Below, piece by piece: positions 48,427 to 59,800 of a stretch of 64,000 bases of DNA. Position 1 is the first letter of the stretch. Every line of letters begins with the position of its first letter. The notes below the pieces were generated by a model. The model was not told the origin of the DNA, ran no database searches, and worked only from the letters and a program-made list of their open reading frames with translations. A program made the position numbers and the translations under genes. This DNA comes from Ectopseudomonas guguanensis (GTDB taxonomy: Bacteria > Pseudomonadota > Gammaproteobacteria > Pseudomonadales > Pseudomonadaceae), in NCBI RefSeq assembly GCF_900104265.1, contig NZ_FNJJ01000006.1, forward strand, positions 245,470 through 309,469. The letters are read 5' to 3'.

Positions 48427-48858
48427 TCACTTCATCAGGTTGCCCAGCACCCGGGCATGCACCTGCTGGCAACGACGCAGGTCATCCTCGTCGATGCCGG
48501 CAAAGACTTCATGACGCAGCTGGGTGGAAATCGCCTCGATCTTCTCGATCAGCGGCTGCGCCTTGGGCTGCAGGGCGATCTTCTTGGCGCGGCGATCTTC
48601 CGGCACGGCCACGCGCGTCACCAGGCCCTGGCTTTCCAGGCTGTCGAGCAGCCGTGCCAGGGTCGGCCCCTCGACGCCGACACTCTGCGCCAGTTCGCGC
48701 TGGGTCGGCATTTCGGTGAAGCGCGCCAGGTGCAGCAGCACCAGCCAGCGCGCCTGGGACAGCCCCAGGCCGACCAGGCGCCTGTCGAGTTCGGAACGCC
48801 AGGCGCGTGAAAGCTGGGCTACCTGCATGGCAAAGCGGTGTTGATCGGGGTAGGACAT
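48427..48858 (-). CDS. MarR-family transcriptional regulator
   Basis: This 143-residue winged-helix repressor has the recognition region PTQRELAQSVGVEGPTLARLLDSLESQGLVTR and the wing VAVPEDRRAKKIAL, with dimer helices at both ends. It resembles SlyA/MarR proteins that respond to small phenolics; the ligand here is unknown. It precedes the FimV-like gene on the same strand. A candidate operator lies just upstream of its start. Confidence 0.92.
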   Translation of the reverse strand: MSYPDQHRFAMQVAQLSRAWRSELDRRLVGLGLSQARWLVLLHLARFTEMPTQRELAQSVGVEGPTLARLLDSLESQGLVTRVAVPEDRRAKKIALQPKAQPLIEKIEAISTQLRHEVFAGIDEDDLRRCQQVHARVLGNLMK

Positions 48859-48887
48859 GGGCTAGCGGGCTCGTACAAAGGTCAAAA

Positions 48888-48908
48888 ACTAATTATTAGC
48901 TAGCTAGC
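48888..48908. promoter_or_regulatory. Candidate MarR operator (two adjacent palindromes)
   Basis: CTAATTATTAG (48889-48899) and GCTAGCTAGC (48899-48908) are adjacent palindromes 30-50 bases ahead of the MarR start, in an AT-rich patch. This is where an autoregulatory MarR dimer would bind. Confidence 0.5.
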
Positions 48909-48990
48909 CATAACCCGTTGCGCAGGGCAAGCGCAGATTGCGTCGCGAGCGTTGCAGAATGCGACCGAACGCCCGCGACGCAGCGGTGCA

Positions 48991-50184
48991 TCAGGTGGCG
49001 ACGCGGTTGCGTCCGAAAGCCTTGGCCTCGTACAACGCACGGTCAGCCTGCTCGAAGAGCTGGCTCAGCTCGGTTGGGGTACCGGGGCTCAGGCAGGCGA
49101 CGCCGATGGACATGGTCAGCACCTGCGCGCTGTCGGAGCCGCGGTGGGCGATGCCGGCCGCCTCCAGCGACTGGCGCAGGGCCTCGGCACGCTGCAGCGC
49201 CTCGTCGGCACCGATGTCGAACAGCAGCAGGGCGAATTCCTCACCGCCGAGCCGCACGCCCATGTCCAGCGGCCGCCGCGCTGCCTGCTCGAGCAACGCG
49301 CCGACGCGCTGCAGGGCCATATCGCCGGCCTGATGACCGTAGCAGTCGTTGTAGGCCTTGAAATGGTCGATGTCGCACAGCAGCAGCGCCAGTGGCTTGC
49401 CGTCGCGCTGCGCCTGACGCAACAGACGCTCGAACTGCCGGTTGAAGCTGCGCCGGTTATGCAGGCCGGTCAGGCTGTCGTGGTAGGCCAGCAGGCGCAT
49501 CAGGCGGCTGATCAGGAAGTACTCGCGCGACTTGTACTCCAGCAGATAGCAGCCGACGGCGCCGATGAGATTGCCGAAGGCGAGGAACAGCACGTTGTTG
49601 ATCAGCCTCGGCACGGGCAACCCGGCGAACCATTCGGCCAGCACGTACGCCAGCAACACCACCAGCGAGCAGGCGATCGCCTCGCTCAGGCGCAGGCCGA
49701 CCAGAAAGTAGGCGGCCATGCTCACCAGCAGCAGGCCTTCGTAGGGATAGGCGGGGTCGGCACGGTGGGCGATGCCGACGATCAGCGCCGCACCGACGCC
49801 AAGCACCAGGATGCAGGTCATGCTCAGCGGCAGCAGCAGATGGATATGCCGGCGCTGCAGGATCAGCGCGGCGCACACCAGCAGGATCAACAGCACCACC
49901 ACGCGCACGGCGAGCACCCAGCCAAGGTGCGACGCCGGCACCACCAGCATGTCGAGCGCTGCCAGGGCCAGCCAGATGACCGTGGCGACGCTCAACGCGA
50001 TGCGCTTGAGATCGAAGCTCTCCTCGATGATGTAGGTGCGGTACTCACGCTCGAGCCCACGGGAGAAACGCAGCCAGCGAAACCCCAGGTTGAGCTGGTC
50101 GGCATAGGGACTCGGACGAACTTCATCGAGCCAGGCGTGATAGTTGGGCACCCTCACCTCGTCATCTGGCGGCCTGTCCGACAC
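48991..50184 (-). CDS. hsbD: HsbD-type membrane diguanylate cyclase
   Basis: This 397-residue protein has a cytoplasmic N-terminus, about six membrane helices (residues 62-215) and a GGDEF domain (about 225-397) with DSLTGLHNRRSF, CDIDHFKAYND and active-site GGEEF at 313-317. An I-site RPLD stands at 304-307. P. aeruginosa HsbD occupies the same place beside recQ and acts with the HptB/HsbA pathway in swarming and biofilm choice; hptB itself is not next door here. Confidence 0.87.
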   Translation of the reverse strand: MSDRPPDDEVRVPNYHAWLDEVRPSPYADQLNLGFRWLRFSRGLEREYRTYIIEESFDLKRIALSVATVIWLALAALDMLVVPASHLGWVLAVRVVVLLILLVCAALILQRRHIHLLLPLSMTCILVLGVGAALIVGIAHRADPAYPYEGLLLVSMAAYFLVGLRLSEAIACSLVVLLAYVLAEWFAGLPVPRLINNVLFLAFGNLIGAVGCYLLEYKSREYFLISRLMRLLAYHDSLTGLHNRRSFNRQFERLLRQAQRDGKPLALLLCDIDHFKAYNDCYGHQAGDMALQRVGALLEQAARRPLDMGVRLGGEEFALLLFDIGADEALQRAEALRQSLEAAGIAHRGSDSAQVLTMSIGVACLSPGTPTELSQLFEQADRALYEAKAFGRNRVAT

Positions 50185-50244
50185 CTTAGCCCCGTCAGCG
50201 AAATGTCGCCAGAACCCTTGCCGCCGAGCGTTGTCCCGAAGGCT

Positions 50245-52377
<2,133 letters not shown>

Positions 52378-52548
52378 GAAGGCCTCCGAATCGAGCCGCG
52401 CATTATGCCGCAGGATCGCCCCCAACAGGGCGCCTGCCCGTCCGAAGCTGTGCAATCGCCACTCGTAGAGCGCCCATGCTGGTCGCAGAGGCAGCGGTGA
52501 ACTAGAATCCAACCTCGTTTATCTCCCCAGCCTCAAGGTAACCCCACG

Positions 52549-53133
52549 ATGTCCTTCGCTGAGCAACTGTCCCGCCTGCAAGCCTTTCTCGATGCCGATG
52601 AGTTGCACGAAGAGGCGTTGGACTACGTGGCCGCCCACGGCTATCTCACCGCCCTGGCGATCTGCCCGGATCAGGTGCCGGAGCGCGAGTGGATCGACGC
52701 GCTGTTCGCCGAGCCGCCGCACTACCGCAGCGATGCCGAGCGCGAAGAGATCGAGAACACCCTGGTCCACCTCAAGGCGCACATCGCCCGCCAGCTCGCT
52801 GGCGAAGAGGAACCGGAGCTGCCCTGCGACCTGGACCTCGGCGACGAGCCGGACGACTCCGACCTGCGCGGCTGGTGCATCGGTTTCATGGAAGGGGTGT
52901 TCCTGCGCGAAGCCGTGTGGTTCGAGGATGCCGAAGACGAAGTCAGCGAACTGCTGCTGCCGATCATGGTCGGCTCCGGTCTGTTCGACGAGCAGCAGGA
53001 ATTCGCCGAGATCGCCCGAGATCGCGACCTGGTGGACAGCATGATCGACCAGATCCCGGAGCTGCTCACCGCCCTCTTCCTGCTGTGCCAGGCGCCGGAA
53101 GAAAAGCCCGCGCTGCTCAAGCCGCGTCACTGA
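52549..53133 (+). CDS. UPF0149/YecA-like family protein
   Basis: This 194-residue acidic helical protein has the family segments YLTALAICPDQVPEREWIDALF and DLRGWCIGFMEGVFLR. It lacks the C-terminal SEC-C zinc motif seen in some YecA proteins. Function is unknown. It is divergent from recQ, sharing a short promoter region of about 170 bp. Confidence 0.85.
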   Translation: MSFAEQLSRLQAFLDADELHEEALDYVAAHGYLTALAICPDQVPEREWIDALFAEPPHYRSDAEREEIENTLVHLKAHIARQLAGEEEPELPCDLDLGDEPDDSDLRGWCIGFMEGVFLREAVWFEDAEDEVSELLLPIMVGSGLFDEQQEFAEIARDRDLVDSMIDQIPELLTALFLLCQAPEEKPALLKPRH

Positions 53134-53140
53134 CCGCACG

Positions 53141-53161
53141 AGCCGGGGCAATGCCCCGGCT
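53141..53161. repeat. GC-rich hairpin between the UPF0149 and DUF454 genes
   Basis: AGCCGGGGCAATGCCCCGGCT is a perfect stem with a small loop, without a following T-run. It may be a REP unit or an mRNA-stabilising hairpin in a two-gene transcript. Confidence 0.5.
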
Positions 53162-53179
53162 GCCCGCCAGAGCCTGTCC

Positions 53180-53578
53180 ATGCCGCGCGACATCCAGCCA
53201 AGCCGCCATCGCAGCGTCCGCTATCTGCTGCTGGCCATCGGCTGGCTGAGCGTGGCCCTCGGCGTCATCGGCATCTTCCTGCCGGTGCTGCCGACCACGC
53301 CGTTCCTGCTCCTGGCGGCCGCCTGCTTCGTGCGCAGCTCGCGGCGCTTCTATATCTGGCTGGTCACCCACCCTCACCTCGGCCCCTGGATTCGCGATTA
53401 CCTCGAAGGCCATGGCATCCCGCTCAAGGGCAAGGTCTATGCGCTGGGGCTGATGTGGGCGAGCATCGGCTTCTCCTGCTATCTGGTGCCGCTGCCCTGG
53501 GCGCGTGCCTTCATGCTGATCAGCGCAGTGCTGGTGAGTATCTACATCCTGCGGCAGAAGACCCTGCCCAGCCCCTGA
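53180..53578 (+). CDS. YbaN/DUF454 membrane protein
   Basis: This 132-residue protein has the DUF454 core GWLSVALGVIGIFLPVLPTTPFLLLAAACFVRSSRRFY and WLVTHPHLGPWIRDY, with three membrane segments. The family has no established function. It lies upstream of lapG on the same strand after a gap of 120 bases. Confidence 0.9.
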   Translation: MPRDIQPSRHRSVRYLLLAIGWLSVALGVIGIFLPVLPTTPFLLLAAACFVRSSRRFYIWLVTHPHLGPWIRDYLEGHGIPLKGKVYALGLMWASIGFSCYLVPLPWARAFMLISAVLVSIYILRQKTLPSP

Positions 53579-53701
53579 GCGCTGTACGTAGCCCCCTTTT
53601 CTCGACAACCTTTTGACACTGACTCTGCGCCCAACGAAACGACCGGCAAAAAGCCGGCACCTCACCTAGACTTCGACGATCAGGCCCCAGAGACTCGACC
53701 C

Positions 53702-54382
53702 ATGCGACGGCTGCGCATTCAGGGATGGCGGTGGCGGCTGCTGATCCCATGGATCGGCGGCGCTTTGCTGGCCGGTGTTTCCCTGGCCAACTGGGATTTC
53801 GCCCTGATCATCAGGAATGCCGAGCACCGCTACGGCAACCTTGGCCCGGCGCGCGACCGCCTGCTCGAGTGGGAGGCGCTGATCAAGAGCAGCGCGGCGC
53901 TGGCCGAGTCTGACAAGCTCAACGAGGTCAATCGCTTCTTCAACCGCAAGGTGCGCTTCGTCGACGACATCCAGCTCTGGCGCGAAAACGACTACTGGGC
54001 CACCCCCGTGGAAATGCTGGTCAAGGGCGCCGGCGATTGCGAGGACTACTCCATCGCCAAGTACTTCACCCTGCGCCGCCTCGGCATTCCCAGCGAGAAA
54101 CTGCGTATCACCTACGTCAAGGCGCTGAACTACAACCAGGCGCACATGGTGCTGACCTACTACGCCAGCCCGAGCGCCGAGCCGCTGGTGCTGGACAACC
54201 TGATCAACGACATCCGCCCGGCGTCACAGCGCAAGGACCTGCTCCCGGTCTACGCCTTCAACGCCGAGGGCCTCTACCTGCCCGGCTCCCATGCCCGCAA
54301 GAGCGACTCGAAGAAGCTCTCGCGCTGGCAGGACATCCTGAAAAAAATGCATGCCGAAGGCTTCGCCGTGGGCGAAGGCTAG
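53702..54382 (+). CDS. lapG: Periplasmic cysteine protease LapG (transglutaminase-like)
   Basis: This 226-residue protein cuts the N-terminal retention module of LapA-type adhesins to release biofilm cells. The catalytic triad is C113 (GDCEDYS), H148 (NQAHMVL) and D165 (LVLDNL). Aspartate 112 and glutamate 114 beside the cysteine fit the known calcium site of LapG. An N-terminal signal-anchor (about 10-28) targets it to the periplasm. It is nine bases ahead of lapD, which controls it. Confidence 0.95.
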   Translation: MRRLRIQGWRWRLLIPWIGGALLAGVSLANWDFALIIRNAEHRYGNLGPARDRLLEWEALIKSSAALAESDKLNEVNRFFNRKVRFVDDIQLWRENDYWATPVEMLVKGAGDCEDYSIAKYFTLRRLGIPSEKLRITYVKALNYNQAHMVLTYYASPSAEPLVLDNLINDIRPASQRKDLLPVYAFNAEGLYLPGSHARKSDSKKLSRWQDILKKMHAEGFAVGEG

Positions 54383-54391
54383 GAGGAAGAC

Positions 54392-56332
54392 ATGTCGCTA
54401 CTGAAACAACTGTTCCTCGCCATCTGCCTGTTCCTGGTCGTGGCCTTCACCGGCAGCTTCATCGCCAGCGTCGAGACTTCGCGCGAGCAGCTGCTCAGCC
54501 AGTTGCGCTCACACGCGCAGGACGCCGCCACGGCGCTGGGCCTGTCGATGGCGCCGCATGTGGATGACCCGGCCATGCTCGAGCTGATGGTCAGCTCGAT
54601 CTTCGACAGCGGCTACTTCGCCAGCATCCGCGTGGTGAGCATTGCCGACGACCGGGTGATAGTCGAACGCAGTACCGAGGTGCGGGCAGAGAATGTTCCG
54701 CAATGGTTCGTCGACCTGGTCAACCTGACGCCCGAGGGCGGCGACGCGCTGATCATGCGCGGCTGGGAGCAGGCCGCCAGGGTCGAGGTGCTCAGCCACC
54801 CGCAGTTCGCCCTGGCCAAGTTGTGGGACGGTGCCATCGGCAGCCTGCTCTGGCTGCTGCTCTGCGGCCTGGTCAGCGCCGTGCTCGGCGGCTGGCTGCT
54901 GCGCACCCAGCTGCGTCCGCTGGACAACATGGTGCAGCAGGCACAGGCCATCACCCGCCGCGAGTTCCTCACCCTGCCCCGCGTGCCGCGCACCCCGGAG
55001 CTGAAACGCGTGGTCCTGGCCATGAACCAGATGGTCGACAAGCTCAAGACGCTGTTCGCCGAAGAGGCCGCACGCAGCGAGAAGCTGCGCGAGGAGGCGT
55101 ATCAGGACAGCCTGACCGGTCTGGCCAACCGCCGCCAGTTCGATATCCGCCTGGGCAATCAGCTGGTGGTCAACGAGCAGAATGCCGAAGGCTATCTGCT
55201 GCTGCTGCGCGTCAACGACCTCGGCGGCCTCAATCAGCGCCTGGGCGGGCAGCGCACCGATGCGCTGATCGGCGCCCTGGGCGAGTTGCTCAAACGTCTG
55301 CTGGCCACTCCGGGACGCAGCGAATGGCTGGCCTCGCGCAGCCGCGGCGGCGAATTCACCCTGCTCGCCCCGGGTCTGAGCAGCGATGACGCCGAGCGCC
55401 TCGCCGAAGAGATCAGCGAACACCTGGACAACCTGCGCCAGACCGGTGCCAGCGACTGCGACCCGGTCGCCCATATGGGCATCGCAGCGTTTCGACCGGG
55501 CGAGGAGCCTGCCGCCGTGATCGGCCGCGCCGATCAGGCACTGGCGCAGGCGCAGAGCAATGCGGCCAGGTGCTGGGAACGCCTCGACGACTTCACCGCG
55601 CAGAGTGGCCAGGGCCTGCACGACTGGCGCGGCTGGATCGACGAGGCGCTGAACCAGGGCAAGCTGCAGCTGTATTTCCAGCCGGTGGTCGCCTGCGTTT
55701 CGGGCAAGCTCCTGCAACGCAAGGTGCTCGCACGCCTGCTCGATCCGCAGGGCGAGGCCATCGCGGCCGGGCGCTTCCTGCCCTGGATCGAGCGGCTCGG
55801 CTGGGCCGCGCGCTTCGACCTGGCGATGCTCGAACATGCCCTCGCCCATCTGTCCCGCCACGCCGAGCCGCTGGCACTGAGCCTGTCCGCCGCCACCCTG
55901 CGCGAGGCGGCAACCCGGGACAGATTTCTCGCCCTGCTCAGGAGCCATCCGCAACAGGCGCACCTGCTGACGCTTGAAGTGGACGAACGCCACCTGCCGC
56001 CCCCCGCCGAGCTGGAGGCACTGAGCCAGAATCTGCGTGAGGCCGGCTACGGCCTTGGATTACAGCATTTCGGCGGACGCTTCAGCCTGATCGGCAACCT
56101 GACCCACCTGGGCCTGGCCTACCTGAAAATCGACGGCACCTACATTCGCGCCATCGATCTGGAAAGCGACAAGCGGATGTTCATCGAAGCGATATTTCGC
56201 GCCACCAACAGCATCGATCTGCCGCTGATTGCCGAGATGGTGGAAACCCAGGGAGAGCTGGAGGTGCTGACGGAGTTGGGCGTGCATGGCGCGATGGGCC
56301 GCCTGATCGGCGCTCCGGCCCCCTGGCAGTAG
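54392..56332 (+). CDS. lapD: Inner-membrane c-di-GMP receptor LapD
   Basis: This 646-residue inside-out switch binds c-di-GMP with a degenerate EAL domain and holds LapG in the periplasm. Layout: TM1 5-27, periplasmic PAS-like domain with W125 in MRGWEQAARV (the residue known to contact LapG), TM2 150-170, HAMP, a degenerate GGDEF (RGGEF in SRGGEFTLL) and an EAL domain in which the signature is KVL, as in active LapD receptors. AGGAGG precedes the ATG. Coupled with lapG. Confidence 0.95.
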   Translation: MSLLKQLFLAICLFLVVAFTGSFIASVETSREQLLSQLRSHAQDAATALGLSMAPHVDDPAMLELMVSSIFDSGYFASIRVVSIADDRVIVERSTEVRAENVPQWFVDLVNLTPEGGDALIMRGWEQAARVEVLSHPQFALAKLWDGAIGSLLWLLLCGLVSAVLGGWLLRTQLRPLDNMVQQAQAITRREFLTLPRVPRTPELKRVVLAMNQMVDKLKTLFAEEAARSEKLREEAYQDSLTGLANRRQFDIRLGNQLVVNEQNAEGYLLLLRVNDLGGLNQRLGGQRTDALIGALGELLKRLLATPGRSEWLASRSRGGEFTLLAPGLSSDDAERLAEEISEHLDNLRQTGASDCDPVAHMGIAAFRPGEEPAAVIGRADQALAQAQSNAARCWERLDDFTAQSGQGLHDWRGWIDEALNQGKLQLYFQPVVACVSGKLLQRKVLARLLDPQGEAIAAGRFLPWIERLGWAARFDLAMLEHALAHLSRHAEPLALSLSAATLREAATRDRFLALLRSHPQQAHLLTLEVDERHLPPPAELEALSQNLREAGYGLGLQHFGGRFSLIGNLTHLGLAYLKIDGTYIRAIDLESDKRMFIEAIFRATNSIDLPLIAEMVETQGELEVLTELGVHGAMGRLIGAPAPWQ

Positions 56333-56403
56333 GGGCCGGCAGCATGGTGCACCTGTATGGGGTGGAGCCCCGCGGTGCACCGCGCAAGTGGCCGCGAGCT
56401 CGA

Positions 56404-56745
56404 TTACACCAGGTGGTGATCGTCGTCGCCGAGCAGACCGCTCAGGCCTTCGATCTCGGCACGGGCGATGGCGCGCTGATCGAGTTTCTGACGAGCGGCC
56501 TCGGGCAGGTCGGTATAGCGGATCACCCCGCGTTCGACCAGCACGCTGACCACGTCTTCCAGCACGCGTACCAGCTCCAGGTCGGACTGTTTCAGGCTGT
56601 CCAGACGCGCCTTCACCTCTTCCTTGGCGGCCAGCCAGTTGTGCAGTTCCTCGCTCTCGACCGCGAGGTTCTCCGTCATCCCTTCGAAGGGCTCGTGTTC
56701 CACCCGCAACAAACGCCCGGCCGCGTCGCGCTGTACGTAAACCAT
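56404..56745 (-). CDS. Small conserved protein annotated elsewhere as tryptophan-synthase-beta-like
   Basis: This 113-residue protein begins MVYVQRDAAGRLLRVEHEPFEGM and is helical and charged after residue 25, with ELVRVLEDVVSVLVERGVIRYTDLP in the middle. Relatives carry the misleading name tryptophan synthase subunit beta-like protein, but it has no PLP lysine and is far too short. No function is known. It lies between lapD and the adhesin gene. Confidence 0.7.
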   Translation of the reverse strand: MVYVQRDAAGRLLRVEHEPFEGMTENLAVESEELHNWLAAKEEVKARLDSLKQSDLELVRVLEDVVSVLVERGVIRYTDLPEAARQKLDQRAIARAEIEGLSGLLGDDDHHLV

Positions 56746-56770
56746 CGGTGCCTCCGGCAAACGCCATAAA

Positions 56771-56805
56771 GAAAAAGCCCGCCATCCGAAACGGGTAGCG
56801 GGCTT
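56771..56805 (-). terminator. Terminator of the adhesin gene
   Basis: On the minus strand AAGCCCGC and GCGGGCTT form an 8-bp stem with a loop that itself pairs partly, followed by TTTTTC. It lies 65 bases after the adhesin stop. Confidence 0.88.
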
Positions 56806-56869
56806 ACTCTAGTTGAGTGCCGGCTCGGTGAAAACTCCAACGCGCACATCCCTGCGCGCGGTTATCGTC

Positions 56870-59800
56870 TCAGGCCACCAGTTGATGATTGTCCAACATA
56901 CCTTGGATGATGTCCGCCGCACTGCCCATGCCGCCACCCAGCAGGGTGTTCTGCAGGGTGATGGTCTGGTCAATGGAGGTGGCGTTCGCCACATCGCCAG
57001 AACTGGATATGCTGATCACCGTATCGCTAGCGGTGAAGCTGAAGCTCAGATAGTCATCCAGCACGTCGGGGTTGCTGGCATCGCTGACGCCGACCAGCAG
57101 CTGCGACAGATCCAGCTTGTCATCGCCATTGCCGAAGTCCTTGACGATATCGTGGTAGTTGCCGCCCCGATCGGCGGCGGTCCACACGAAGGTGTCGTTG
57201 CCGGCACCGCCGATCAGCACATCGTTACCCGGTCCGCCGATCAGGGTGTCGTTACCTGCGCCGCCTTCCAGGCGATCGTTGCCCCCCAGGCCATGGAGCG
57301 TGTCGTTGCCGCCCAGGCCCAGCAGCACGTCACTGCCCTCGCTGCCCAGCAGGCTGTCGTCGAGCCCCTCGTTCCCCATCACCAGGTTGGGCGCAACCGC
57401 CGCGGTGGAGCCGATGCCGACCACCAGACGCGCCGTGCTGGTATCGCCATCGGGCTGAGTAAGCCGGTAGGTGAACACGTCTTCCTTGCCCAGGTTGGCG
57501 TAGCTGGGGTCGGGCGTGTAGGTATAGGCACCGTCGCTGTGCAGCAGCAAGGTTCCCCACAGGCCGGCCAGGGTCTTGGAGGTGCTTACGGCAACGAAGC
57601 TGCCGCTGTCCAGCACGCTCAGCGCCGCGCCCTCGCTGCCCTTGCTGTCCACCGCGCCCCAGGGGTGGTCGCTGTACAGATAGTTGTTGCCATCGGTCAG
57701 CACGTTGCCGCTCACCGCCGTCGCCGTATCCACCAGTATCGCGGCCGCCACGGTGATGAGGGTGATGTTATCCACCCGGACTCGATAGCTGAGGCTGTTG
57801 TTGGTACGGTCGTTGACCTCGAAGTAGAGGCGGTAGGTGCCTTCACCGACATCCTTGCTGGTGATGGTGGTCGAGGTACTGGAGGCATGGCTGCCGCTGT
57901 CCTCCGCGACCCAGCCACTGCCGACCTTGCGGTACAGGATCCAGCTGAACTGATCGCCGGAACCGCTGCTGCTGAAGTTGCTGATGCTGCCCAGGTCGAA
58001 GGAGACCTTGGCGCTAGCGCCGCTGGCCACCTCGAAGGTGGGCGTAGCCGCCTTGGTGCTGGCCCCGGCGCTGCCGTTACTGTCGATGAGCTGCAGCGCG
58101 CCACTCTGGACGCTGACCCCGTTGGTCGAGCTGACCGCGGTGACGCCCCATTTGGCGTTGGCCACATCCATGACGGCGGCCTGGGTGATCACCGTGGTTT
58201 CATCGCCACTGACGTTGGCGTTGTCGGTGGTGTCGAATATCCAGGGGTTGTAGTTGGGCCCTGAAGAGGCCGTGTTGGTAGTGCTGGAGAAATCCGCCAG
58301 CACCTTGGTCACCGGAGCGGGCGTGACCCACGTCTGCCCGACGATGGCCTGGTTGTAGTTGTCGTAGGCATACACCTCGCTGCTGTCGGTGATGGTCAGC
58401 TTCAGCTCGGCGGTGACGGCATCTCCGTCGCGGTCGATCAGGGTGTAGCGGATGGTATCCGTCCTGTCCTGAGCCACATCGCCATTGAAGCCGTAGGTGT
58501 AGGCCCCGGTGAGCAGGTTGACGCTGAACGAGCCGCCCCCTGCGGTGGTGAAGGTCAGCGTGTGGGTCGCTGCATCGTAGGCGGCAGAGGCACTGGTGTA
58601 GGTCACGCCGTTGTGCGTGATCGCCGCGATCGGCAGCACACCCGGCCCATCGGCACCGAAGCCATTGCTGCCTTCGCTGATCAGGTTGCCGGAAATCACC
58701 GTACCGGTCACCGTACCCTGCAGGGTGTCGTTGAGCTGGTTGAGGTTGGAAACCAGAATGGCGTCGGTGTTGGTTCCGGTCTGGCCGTCATAGGCGATCG
58801 GGTTGAGCAGGGTCTTGTCGAGATCGCTGCCCAGGCCCATGCCCAGCGCGTAGGACTTGATGCCCCTGGCGTCGAGGAAGGCGATCCAGGCCGCCTCCTC
58901 GGTGGCATCGATACCATCGCCGAGATTCGGGTTGTACTGGCTGCCGCTGTTGTTGCTGCCCGGATTGGCGTTGGACAGCGTTGGCTGACCGTCGGAGAGG
59001 AAGTACGACACGTTCTGAACGCCGGCACCGGTAAGCTTGCCGGACGAATCGAAGGCGTTCATCGCCTTGATCAGCGCGTCGTCGTAGTTGGTCGCACCGT
59101 TGCCGGCATCGTTGGCCAGGGCGGTCAGCCAGGCCTTGGCAGCGGTGGCCGTCATCCAGGCGTTGCCCACGGCACTCGCCGTGCTGGAGAAAGTGACGAT
59201 ACGCACCATCACGTTGCCAAGGTCGTCGTAGCTGTCGATCAGCCGCTGCACCGAGTCCTTGGCCAGTGCCAGCTTGGTGCTGAAGCCGCTGACGCCCGGA
59301 GGGGCGTTATCCATGCTGCCCGACAGATCCAGCACCACCATCAGGTTGGTCTGGATGCCCTGGGGTTCGCTGGCGGACTTGGCGATGTCGTTCGGCTGGG
59401 CCGGCGAGTCGTCGTCCACGGAAATATGCAGCGTGCCCTGGGCAGTCGAACCATTGCCATCGACCATCTGGTAGCCGAACTGGAAGTCCAGGTTGTTTTC
59501 CACGCTGCCCGATAGCGGCGCCGGGTGATCCAGCGGCGCATGCAGCTGGAACTGGAACGCACCGGTCGCAGGATTGGTCAGCGTCACCGTGAACACCGGC
59601 TGGTTGGTGCCGACGGTCTGGGCGGTCAGCACCTGGCCATTGCCGCTGACCACATATTCTACCGCCTGGCCGCCGGAGGTCACGCTGGGCAACCCCGAGG
59701 GCTGCCAGGCAAAGCTGCCGAACCCGTCGCCGCCGTAGTCGTAACCCAGGGTGCCGGTCACGATGGTCGCAGCGCCGTCATCGTCCTGTACCCCACCGAT

